Assembly (NCBI RefSeq): GCF_001583435.1
Contig: NZ_CP013251.1
Span: 2,067,617 to 2,131,616 of the forward strand
Length of the DNA stretch: 64,000 bases
DNA from: Endozoicomonas montiporae CL-33
GTDB taxonomy: Bacteria > Pseudomonadota > Gammaproteobacteria > Pseudomonadales > Endozoicomonadaceae
Reading direction: 5' to 3'
Position 1 is the stretch's first letter. Every line of letters begins with the position of its first letter. Under the pieces are notes generated by a model that searched no databases, was not told the DNA's origin, and was given only the letters and a program-made list of their open reading frames with translations. The position numbers and the translations under genes are program-made. Positions 57,575 to 64,000 of this stretch are shown here, one piece after another.

Positions 57575-59188
57575 GGGTGAAAGTCTCATACTGACCATTT
57601 TTTCTGGGCTTGCCGTCCGTGGTTTATACAGCAGCTACAAATTTTCTCTGGACTTACATAGGAACGGCCAAACACCGCTATGATCGTTACTGTAAAAGAT
57701 ACCGCAACAGTGAAAGGCCGCCCCGATGCAAGTATGTCAGCCACTAGCTGAAGCCGCCAATTTTTCTTGTCATGCTATCCAACAGCTTGAGCAAAAACTG
57801 GCCGTTCTTCGTCAGGAACACAGCCCAATCAAGCACTTTGAAGACTATGAAGGTGAGATCCATAAACTCTTTATCGAAGCAGAGCAAAGCGTTCTGGCAG
57901 AAGACCTGACCGGGCTTGATATTGACGTTCCTGCGATTGAGGTAAGCGGTGTCTGTTACCATCGGGTGTTGCGATCTTCAGAAACTTATCAATCCGCTGT
58001 CGGCCCTGTCCGGGTTTTGCGTACGCTCTATCGTAACGGTAAGGATCACTCTATCATCCCTTTGGAGCTACAGGCAGGTATTGTAGAGGGGTATTGGACA
58101 CCAAAAGCAGCTAAACAAGCTGTCTGGATGGTTGCGCAAATGCCTCCCGGAGAGGCTAAAAGCCTACTTGATCTGATAGGGAACATGACGCCCTCGGAAA
58201 GCTCTCTGGCCAGACTACCCAAAAAGTTCAATGCGCAGTGGGAACCCAATAGGGAAGCCTTTGAAGACTTTCTCTGGGAAAGCGTCAAGGTTCCTGAAGA
58301 AGCTGTGACTGCGGCCGCTTCTCTTGATGGCGTCATGTTGCCGATGAAAGATGGTAAACGTCAGGAAAAGCGGGAACAGAATAGAGTCGATGGCAAGCGA
58401 ACCCGTGGCCCTGCTGGCTGTCAGGAGGCCAGTTGTGGAACATTGTCGTTTTACGATGCACAGGGTGAACGCCTCTCAACGGTCAGGATGAGTCGAATGC
58501 CTGAAAGCAAGAAAGTGACTTTGAAACAATCACTCTCCGCACTCCTGAGCGAAGCTCTTCGACAGAGGCCAGATCTGACGCTTGTTAAAGTCGCTGATGG
58601 GGCAAAAGACAACTGGACCTACCTTGCCAATGAACTCCCTGAAGGTCACGAGGTTGTAGACTTCTATCATGCCGCAGAGCACCTGAAGAAAGCGTTTGAC
58701 CTGTCCTATGGTGAAAACAGCAACAAATCCAGAGAAAAGTTCATCACCTATCGCCACATCCTCAAAGAGGAGCCCGAAGGTGTTGAAAAAGTCATCAAAG
58801 CTCTGGCTTACCAGCATAAACGACACCCTCGTCGATCGAAGTTGAAAACAGAGCTGGAGTACTTCAGAAGTAATCGAACCCGCATGAACTATGCTGAACA
58901 CTTGTCGCACAACTTGCCAATAGGCTCAGGGGTTATTGAGGCTACTTGTAAAACCTTGGTAACGCAGCGAATGAAGTGTTCTGGAATGAGGTGGCGGCAT
59001 CCCGGAGGCCAAGGTATTTTGACAGCAAGGTCATTAATTCAGAGTGGCATGTTCGACAATGGCTGGAAGTTACTGGCGGTGACCTACTGCGCCAAGGTCA
59101 CGGAAGTGGGTATGGACAATGTCATCCCATTCCCCATGCAGAAAGGTGACTTGGAATTATAGTACCAGTCAATATGAGACTTTCACCC
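57575..59188 (+). mobile_element. ISKra4-like insertion sequence, copy 2
   Basis: A 1614-base element with the same inverted repeats as copy 1 and an exact 8-base target duplication AATAGTTT (57567-57574, 59189-59196). It interrupts the small gene described at 61708. Confidence 0.95.
57726..59162 (+). CDS. ISKra4-like transposase (copy 2)
   Basis: An intact 478-residue DDE transposase. Candidate catalytic residues are Asp in AASLDGVMLPMKDGK, Asp in VKVADGAKDNW and Glu in IGSGVIEATCKTL, the last being typical of ISKra4-family proteins. The region between carries CYHRVLRSSETYQSAVGPVRV. It appears identical in protein sequence to copy 3. Confidence 0.92.
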   Translation: MQVCQPLAEAANFSCHAIQQLEQKLAVLRQEHSPIKHFEDYEGEIHKLFIEAEQSVLAEDLTGLDIDVPAIEVSGVCYHRVLRSSETYQSAVGPVRVLRTLYRNGKDHSIIPLELQAGIVEGYWTPKAAKQAVWMVAQMPPGEAKSLLDLIGNMTPSESSLARLPKKFNAQWEPNREAFEDFLWESVKVPEEAVTAAASLDGVMLPMKDGKRQEKREQNRVDGKRTRGPAGCQEASCGTLSFYDAQGERLSTVRMSRMPESKKVTLKQSLSALLSEALRQRPDLTLVKVADGAKDNWTYLANELPEGHEVVDFYHAAEHLKKAFDLSYGENSNKSREKFITYRHILKEEPEGVEKVIKALAYQHKRHPRRSKLKTELEYFRSNRTRMNYAEHLSHNLPIGSGVIEATCKTLVTQRMKCSGMRWRHPGGQGILTARSLIQSGMFDNGWKLLAVTYCAKVTEVGMDNVIPFPMQKGDLEL

Positions 59189-59196
59189 AATAGTTT

Positions 59197-59230
59197 CAGC
59201 TCTTCCTGGCTGGGTGGGGCTACGAAGATT
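59197..59230 (-). pseudogene. Middle piece of the broken small gene
   Basis: These 34 bases between the copy 2 duplication and the IS1-like end, read on the minus strand, encode IFVAPPSQEEL in the frame that joins both other pieces (57485-57574 and 61708-61874). Confidence 0.55.
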
Positions 59231-59309
59231 GGTAGTGGCACAGTTCTGTGATTCTAGCCCTGTCTGCTAAAATACGACATTCGGCAACTTTGAAAAATGC
59301 GGTTTAAAA

Positions 59310-59591
59310 ATGTGCCTTACGCAAGTCCTCTGTACAACATGTGGCAGTAACCAAGTTCGGCCTTTCGGATACAGCACTCATGATGTTCCACGATACTATT
59401 GCTGTAATGACAAATGTGAAATCAAAACCTTCATGCTTGAATATCGCTACAAGGCCTGTGAGCCTGGCGTTAAAGAAAAAATCATCGATATGGCAATAAA
59501 TGGCAGCGGAATCAGGGATACAAGTAAAGTACTCGGAATAAGCAAGACAACAGTAATAAAGACTCTAAAAAAAAAGAAAGCGGTCTGGTAA
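59310..59591 (+). CDS. IS1-like InsA protein
   Basis: A 93-residue protein with a zinc-finger-like cysteine set (CTTCGSNQ and YYCCNDKC) and a helix-turn-helix (GSGIRDTSKVLGISKTTVIKTL). In IS1, InsA binds the ends and represses; a -1 frameshift in an A-run makes the InsAB transposase. Here nine A at 59567-59575 (in CTAAAAAAAAAG) lie in the right place, and the InsB frame is indeed -1. Confidence 0.88.
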   Translation: MCLTQVLCTTCGSNQVRPFGYSTHDVPRYYCCNDKCEIKTFMLEYRYKACEPGVKEKIIDMAINGSGIRDTSKVLGISKTTVIKTLKKKKAVW

Positions 59592-59982
59592 AGGTCAACC
59601 CAAATATTCAAACTATTGATCTCAAGTCAGATGCAATTATTCATGTAGGGCTTGTCTGCCAAGAGGCTGAGCTAGATGAGCAGTGGTCGTATGTTCATGA
59701 TAAATCGAACCAACGCTGGCTTTGGTATGCTGTTGATCACGCTACAAATACCGTGCTTGCTTATGTTTTCGGAAAACGGAAAGATGAAGTTTTTAAAGAA
59801 CTCAAAACACTTCTGAAGCCATTTGGTATTAATAAATTTTACACCGATGATTGGGGAGCCTATGAGCGACACCTTGATGAAAACATGCATATTATTGGTA
59901 AAGCAAACACTCAGAAGATAGAGCGTAAAAACCTTAATTTTCGGACTTGGATTAAACGGTTGGCCAGAAAGACAATTTGTTT

Positions 59983-61596
59983 GGGTGAAAGTCTCATACT
60001 GACCATTTTTTCTGGGCTTGCCGTCCGTGGTTTATACAGCAGCTACAAATTTTCTCTGGACTTACATAGGAACGGCCAAACACCGCTATGATCGTTACTG
60101 TAAAAGATACCGCAACAGTGAAAGGCCGCCCCGATGCAAGTATGTCAGCCACTAGCTGAAGCCGCCAATTTTTCTTGTCATGCTATCCAACAGCTTGAGC
60201 AAAAACTGGCCGTTCTTCGTCAGGAACACAGCCCAATCAAGCACTTTGAAGACTATGAAGGTGAGATCCATAAACTCTTTATCGAAGCAGAGCAAAGCGT
60301 TCTGGCAGAAGACCTGACCGGGCTTGATATTGACGTTCCTGCGATTGAGGTAAGCGGTGTCTGTTACCATCGGGTGTTGCGATCTTCAGAAACTTATCAA
60401 TCCGCTGTCGGCCCTGTCCGGGTTTTGCGTACGCTCTATCGTAACGGTAAGGATCACTCTATCATCCCTTTGGAGCTACAGGCAGGTATTGTAGAGGGGT
60501 ATTGGACACCAAAAGCAGCTAAACAAGCTGTCTGGATGGTTGCGCAAATGCCTCCCGGAGAGGCTAAAAGCCTACTTGATCTGATAGGGAACATGACGCC
60601 CTCGGAAAGCTCTCTGGCCAGACTACCCAAAAAGTTCAATGCGCAGTGGGAACCCAATAGGGAAGCCTTTGAAGACTTTCTCTGGGAAAGCGTCAAGGTT
60701 CCTGAAGAAGCTGTGACTGCGGCCGCTTCTCTTGATGGCGTCATGTTGCCGATGAAAGATGGTAAACGTCAGGAAAAGCGGGAACAGAATAGAGTCGATG
60801 GCAAGCGAACCCGTGGCCCTGCTGGCTGTCAGGAGGCCAGTTGTGGAACATTGTCGTTTTACGATGCACAGGGTGAACGCCTCTCAACGGTCAGGATGAG
60901 TCGAATGCCTGAAAGCAAGAAAGTGACTTTGAAACAATCACTCTCCGCACTCCTGAGCGAAGCTCTTCGACAGAGGCCAGATCTGACGCTTGTTAAAGTC
61001 GCTGATGGGGCAAAAGACAACTGGACCTACCTTGCCAATGAACTCCCTGAAGGTCACGAGGTTGTAGACTTCTATCATGCCGCAGAGCACCTGAAGAAAG
61101 CGTTTGACCTGTCCTATGGTGAAAACAGCAACAAATCCAGAGAAAAGTTCATCACCTATCGCCACATCCTCAAAGAGGAGCCCGAAGGTGTTGAAAAAGT
61201 CATCAAAGCTCTGGCTTACCAGCATAAACGACACCCTCGTCGATCGAAGTTGAAAACAGAGCTGGAGTACTTCAGAAGTAATCGAACCCGCATGAACTAT
61301 GCTGAACACTTGTCGCACAACTTGCCAATAGGCTCAGGGGTTATTGAGGCTACTTGTAAAACCTTGGTAACGCAGCGAATGAAGTGTTCTGGAATGAGGT
61401 GGCGGCATCCCGGAGGCCAAGGTATTTTGACAGCAAGGTCATTAATTCAGAGTGGCATGTTCGACAATGGCTGGAAGTTACTGGCGGTGACCTACTGCGC
61501 CAAGGTCACGGAAGTGGGTATGGACAATGTCATCCCATTCCCCATGCAGAAAGGTGACTTGGAATTATAGTACCAGTCAATATGAGACTTTCACCC
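59983..61596 (+). mobile_element. ISKra4-like insertion sequence, copy 3
   Basis: A 1614-base element with the same ends as copy 2 and an exact 8-base duplication ATTTGTTT (59975-59982, 61597-61604). It sits within the InsB frame of the IS1-like element, so it arrived after it. Confidence 0.95.
60134..61570 (+). CDS. ISKra4-like transposase (copy 3)
   Basis: An intact 478-residue transposase, the same protein as in copy 2, with the same three candidate catalytic residues. The near-identity of copies 2 and 3 points to recent movement. Confidence 0.92.
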   Translation: MQVCQPLAEAANFSCHAIQQLEQKLAVLRQEHSPIKHFEDYEGEIHKLFIEAEQSVLAEDLTGLDIDVPAIEVSGVCYHRVLRSSETYQSAVGPVRVLRTLYRNGKDHSIIPLELQAGIVEGYWTPKAAKQAVWMVAQMPPGEAKSLLDLIGNMTPSESSLARLPKKFNAQWEPNREAFEDFLWESVKVPEEAVTAAASLDGVMLPMKDGKRQEKREQNRVDGKRTRGPAGCQEASCGTLSFYDAQGERLSTVRMSRMPESKKVTLKQSLSALLSEALRQRPDLTLVKVADGAKDNWTYLANELPEGHEVVDFYHAAEHLKKAFDLSYGENSNKSREKFITYRHILKEEPEGVEKVIKALAYQHKRHPRRSKLKTELEYFRSNRTRMNYAEHLSHNLPIGSGVIEATCKTLVTQRMKCSGMRWRHPGGQGILTARSLIQSGMFDNGWKLLAVTYCAKVTEVGMDNVIPFPMQKGDLEL

Positions 61597-61707
61597 ATTT
61601 GTTTTTCAAAGCTCGAAAAGATGCACGATATTGTTATTGGATTATTGATTAATAAAGTTGAGTTTGGGGTCAATATTCACGCGATATAACAGTTCTGGCC
61701 CACTACC

Positions 61708-61874
61708 GAACCTTTATTGGCTTTTTGTTTGAGCAGTTTGATGACAGGATCTGATGTACTGACAGAACGCCCTGAAAACAGGGCAACAAAGTTCTTCAGA
61801 CTTTTCTGGTTAACGAATATCTGAACCCGTTCGCTGAATGTTAATCGAAACGATGTGTTGGTTAGTTCTGGCAT
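61708..61874 (-). pseudogene. N-terminal piece of a small unknown gene broken by insertion sequences
   Basis: From ATG 61874 (AGGATGACGGTC ahead) the minus strand encodes MPELTNTSFRLTFSERVQIF and about 35 more residues before the IS1-like end at 61707. When the two insertions and one target duplication are removed, the frame continues directly through 59230-59197 and 57574-57485 to a stop, giving a protein of 96 residues. I do not recognise it. Its place is between thrC and recJ. Confidence 0.6.
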
Positions 61875-61947
61875 GACCGTCATCCTGATTGCAGGGCTTT
61901 CAGGCGTTATCGGCAGTGGTGCGGTGTTTTCTTAGACAGTTAGTGAA

Positions 61948-61972
61948 GCAGGGGTGGGAATAATACCCCTGC
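61948..61972. terminator. Hairpin after thrC
   Basis: GCAGGGGT (61948-61955) pairs with ACCCCTGC (61965-61972) across a 9-base loop; no T-run follows on the minus strand, so termination is uncertain. Confidence 0.45.
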
Positions 61973-61988
61973 TGATTACTGCCTGGTG

Positions 61989-63401
61989 TTAGCTGTGGCG
62001 AGTCTGTTCTTTGATAAATGAGTGCAGCACGGCCAGATCGTGCTCGAGCACGCTGTAACGTTCTTCCCGTTGCAGCAGGTCGCTCATGGAGGCAGGCAGA
62101 GAAGGGGATTGCAGACCGGCCTTTTCAATGGCTTCAGGGAACTTGACCGGGTGAGCCGTTGCCAGCACGACTTTTGGCATTCTTGCATCAAGCTGAAGTT
62201 CTCGCAGGGCACGAACACCGGTGGCGGTGTGCGGGTCAGCCAGATAGCCGGTTTCCCTGTGCAGCTCGGCGATGGTTGCGCAGGTATCGTCGTCGCCGGT
62301 ACGACAACTGTCAAACAGTGTTTTGATGTTCAGCCATTCTGTTTCCGGTGCCTGCAGCTGACCAGTGCTCTGGAACGTTTCCATCAGTTGAGCCAGGCGA
62401 TCGCCGTCTCGTCCCAGCATATCAAACAGCAGTCGCTCAAAGTTGCTGGATACCATGATATCCATGCTGGGCGATAGTGTATGCTCCAGCTGTTGCTTGC
62501 GGTAATCGTTGTCTTTGAAGAAGCGATGCAGAATGTCGTTCTGATTGGTGGCGACCACCAGTTTGCCAATCGGCAGGCCCATTCCACGGGCAATGTAACC
62601 GGCAAAAATATCACCAAAGTTACCAGTCGGTACCGAGAACGCGACTTCACGTTCCGGAGCGCCCAGAAGCAGAGCCGCATGGAAGTAATACACCACCTGA
62701 GCCATGATTCGAGCCCAGTTAATGGAGTTAACAGCAACGAGTCGTGTGTTATCGGGCAGGAAGGGCTGGTCGGCAAAGGACTGTTTGACCATCGCCTGAC
62801 AGTCATCAAAATTACCTTTGATGGCAATGTTATTGACATTGTCTGCCATTACGCTGGTCATCTGGCGACGCTGTACTTCTGAAACCCTTTGATAAGGATG
62901 AAGGATAAAGATATCCAGAGCATCGCTGTGGCGACAGCCTTCAATCGCAGCTGAGCCGGTATCACCAGAAGTGGCGCCCAGTACAATGGCTTTTTCGCCA
63001 CGTTCTGTCAAAACATGGTTGAGCAGCCGCCCAAGCAGTTGCAGGGCAAAATCTTTGAATGCCAGTGTCGGGCCGTGGAACAGCTCCATAATCCATTCGT
63101 TGCTGCCAACCTGATGCAAAGGAGCCACAGCGCTGTGAGAGAAAATCTCTGATGTGCTGTAGCTGTCGTCAATGAGCTGCTTCAGGGTGCTGTCGTCAAT
63201 TTCACCGCCAACAAAAGGTTTGATGATGGTAAAGGCGAGTTCGTTATACGGCAGCCCTCTTAACTGACGGATGTCTTCTTTTGAAAACTGTGGCAGCTCT
63301 GCGGGCACATAAAGACCACCATCACTGGCAAGGCCAGCCAGCAGCACGTCCTGAAATCCTTTTTCTTCACCCTTTGCGGATCGGGTTGTTATATATTTCA
63401 C
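61989..63401 (-). CDS. thrC: Threonine synthase
   Basis: ThrC converts O-phosphohomoserine to threonine with PLP. The PLP lysine is Lys116 in FHGPTLAFKDFALQLLG; the phosphate-binding loop is LGATSGDTGSAAIEG, and SVPTGNFGDIFAGYIARGMG follows. 470 residues, the long form typical of gammaproteobacteria. It lies downstream of hom on the same strand, separated by about 110 bases that contain a 15-base tandem repeat. Confidence 0.95.
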   Translation of the reverse strand: MKYITTRSAKGEEKGFQDVLLAGLASDGGLYVPAELPQFSKEDIRQLRGLPYNELAFTIIKPFVGGEIDDSTLKQLIDDSYSTSEIFSHSAVAPLHQVGSNEWIMELFHGPTLAFKDFALQLLGRLLNHVLTERGEKAIVLGATSGDTGSAAIEGCRHSDALDIFILHPYQRVSEVQRRQMTSVMADNVNNIAIKGNFDDCQAMVKQSFADQPFLPDNTRLVAVNSINWARIMAQVVYYFHAALLLGAPEREVAFSVPTGNFGDIFAGYIARGMGLPIGKLVVATNQNDILHRFFKDNDYRKQQLEHTLSPSMDIMVSSNFERLLFDMLGRDGDRLAQLMETFQSTGQLQAPETEWLNIKTLFDSCRTGDDDTCATIAELHRETGYLADPHTATGVRALRELQLDARMPKVVLATAHPVKFPEAIEKAGLQSPSLPASMSDLLQREERYSVLEHDLAVLHSFIKEQTRHS

Positions 63402-63433
63402 TCTTTATTCCTCTGTAATTCGTGTCGAAGCTT

Positions 63434-63523
63434 TGTGTTATGGCAAAGTGCGTTATGACATAGTGCGTTATGACATAGTGCGTTATGACATAGTGCGCTA
63501 TGGCATAGCGGGTTATGCCATAG
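63434..63523. repeat. 15-base tandem repeat in the hom-thrC junction
   Basis: Six units of 15 bases follow each other; three are identical (TGCGTTATGACATAG at 63449, 63464 and 63479) and the outer ones vary. Each contains the palindromic word TATGNCATA. The last unit overlaps the end of hom: its final codons and stop are made of repeat sequence. Confidence 0.85.
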
Positions 63524-64000
63524 CCTCAACACGAATAAGTGCAACCCGGGACTGAACTTCCTCGAGCGCTTCAATTTTCTTCACCGCCTGTTTCATGACA
63601 GCTTCTTTAACGGTTTCAGTGAGGATAACGACATCGGCGTGCCTGTCGTGTTCCCGCGCCGCTTTCTGGGTCAGTGCAGAGATGTTGATGTTGTACTCGT
63701 CCAGTACCGAGCTGAGTGCTCTGATCACGCCGGGGTGGTCGTCTACATGGATGCGCAGGTAGTAAGGGCATTCAACGTCGTCTACCGACAGGACTTCTGT
63801 GGGCTGCATAGAATCGCTATGGAAACCCAGCGGGAAGGGCATGGAAGCGGGTGTTTCAAGGTTGCGGGCTATATCGATAATATCTGCAACAACGGAGGAA
63901 GCTGTGGGTTCTGAACCGGCGCCAGGTCCAACCAGCATGGTTTCACCAATAGCGTCAGCATTGATGACAACCGAGTTAAGAACGCCATTAATGTTTGCCA
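63513..64000 (-). CDS. hom: Homoserine dehydrogenase (C-terminal part, runs off the window)
   Basis: The C-terminal 161 residues of a monofunctional homoserine dehydrogenase. It begins NINGVLNSVVINADAIGETMLVGPGAG and goes on through AGSEPTASSVVADIIDIAR, with an ACT domain at the end (CPYYLRIHVDDHPGVIRALSSVLDEYNINIS) that usually gives threonine feedback control. The enzyme reduces aspartate semialdehyde to homoserine, two steps before ThrC. Its last residues (VEAMA) and stop lie in the tandem repeat. Confidence 0.93.
   Translation of the reverse strand, partial: ANINGVLNSVVINADAIGETMLVGPGAGSEPTASSVVADIIDIARNLETPASMPFPLGFHSDSMQPTEVLSVDDVECPYYLRIHVDDHPGVIRALSSVLDEYNINISALTQKAAREHDRHADVVILTETVKEAVMKQAVKKIEALEEVQSRVALIRVEAMA

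Larger units (their letters stand above)
59567..61689 (+). pseudogene. IS1-like InsB, interrupted by the copy 3 element
   Basis: The -1 frame from the A-run encodes the catalytic part (DEQWSYVHDKSNQRWLWYAVDH, YTDDWGAYERHL, QKIERKNLNFRTWIKRL) up to RKTIC at 59982, where copy 3 is inserted. The frame resumes after the duplication at 61605 with FSKLEKMHDIVIGLLINK and stops at 61687-61689. The gene is therefore intact apart from the insertion. Confidence 0.9.
59231..61707 (+). mobile_element. IS1-like insertion sequence interrupted by copy 3
   Basis: The ends are related inverted repeats: GGTAGTGGCACAGTTCTGT at 59231 and, complemented, GGTAGTGGGCCAGAACTGT at 61707. Without the inserted 1614-base element and its 8-base duplication the IS is about 855 bases, in the range of the IS1 family. 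No matching target duplication is seen outside its ends. Confidence 0.85.

Noticed and set aside
57575..61596. A composite transposon made of copies 2 and 3
   Set aside because: Each copy has its own distinct 8-base duplication, so they inserted independently rather than moving as one unit.
59231..61707. An 8- or 9-base target duplication around the IS1-like element
   Set aside because: The flanks (CGAAGATT left, GAACCTTT right) do not match, so none can be claimed.

Overview
The window is a chromosome segment of a gammaproteobacterium. The isc cluster, the suhB-trmJ-cysE order, the rlmN-pilW-rodZ-hisS-yfgM-bamB-der order and the hom-thrC...recJ order all fit the Pseudomonadales/Oceanospirillales. 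The mix of type III secretion genes, many insertion sequences and a crbS/crbR/acs locus suggests a large-genome, host-associated marine bacterium such as Endozoicomonas. That genus name is inference from gene content; no marker gene was compared.

Layout. 1-8.6 kb: suhB (partial), trmJ, cysE, then a complete isc cluster (iscR-iscS-iscU-iscA, a terminator, hscB-hscA-fdx-iscX) behind a sigma70 promoter that overlaps a near-perfect type 1 IscR site. 8.6-10.2 kb: an unknown coiled-coil protein on the other strand. 10.6-19.2 kb: ndk, rlmN, pilW, rodZ, hisS, yfgM, bamB, der. 19.2-25.9 kb: a cupin gene, xseA, a Dcu-family C4-dicarboxylate carrier, guaB and guaA. 26.2-28.1 kb: a lysine riboswitch leads an NhaC-type carrier, which is therefore probably a lysine transporter.

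28.2-34.5 kb is the most unusual part. A CesT-type secretion chaperone sits 11 bases ahead of a 1133-residue protein that joins a GT4 glycosyltransferase to a LanM-like dehydratase/kinase domain without any cyclase. Facing it is a short type III secretion module in the yscD-yscE-yscF-yscG order (inner ring protein, needle co-chaperone, needle, needle chaperone). The arrangement suggests that the fusion protein is a secreted effector.

34.8-42.2 kb: fadD, a DJ-1 protein, a decayed IS4-type element, a patatin phospholipase, and an array of seven tandem initiator tRNA genes behind one strong promoter. 42.2-48.7 kb: acs and the CrbS/CrbR two-component pair expected to control it. 48.9-55.6 kb: an acyltransferase, dinB with a LexA box, a DUF2721 membrane protein, an unknown secreted protein, a PqiA-like membrane protein and recJ. 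55.7-61.7 kb: three copies of one ISKra4-like element and an IS1-like element, nested and together breaking a small gene that once lay between thrC and recJ. 62-64 kb: thrC and the 3' part of hom.

A palindromic element of about 163 bp occurs three times in intergenic DNA (37.2, 42.1 and 51.1 kb); one copy supplies the stop codon of acs.
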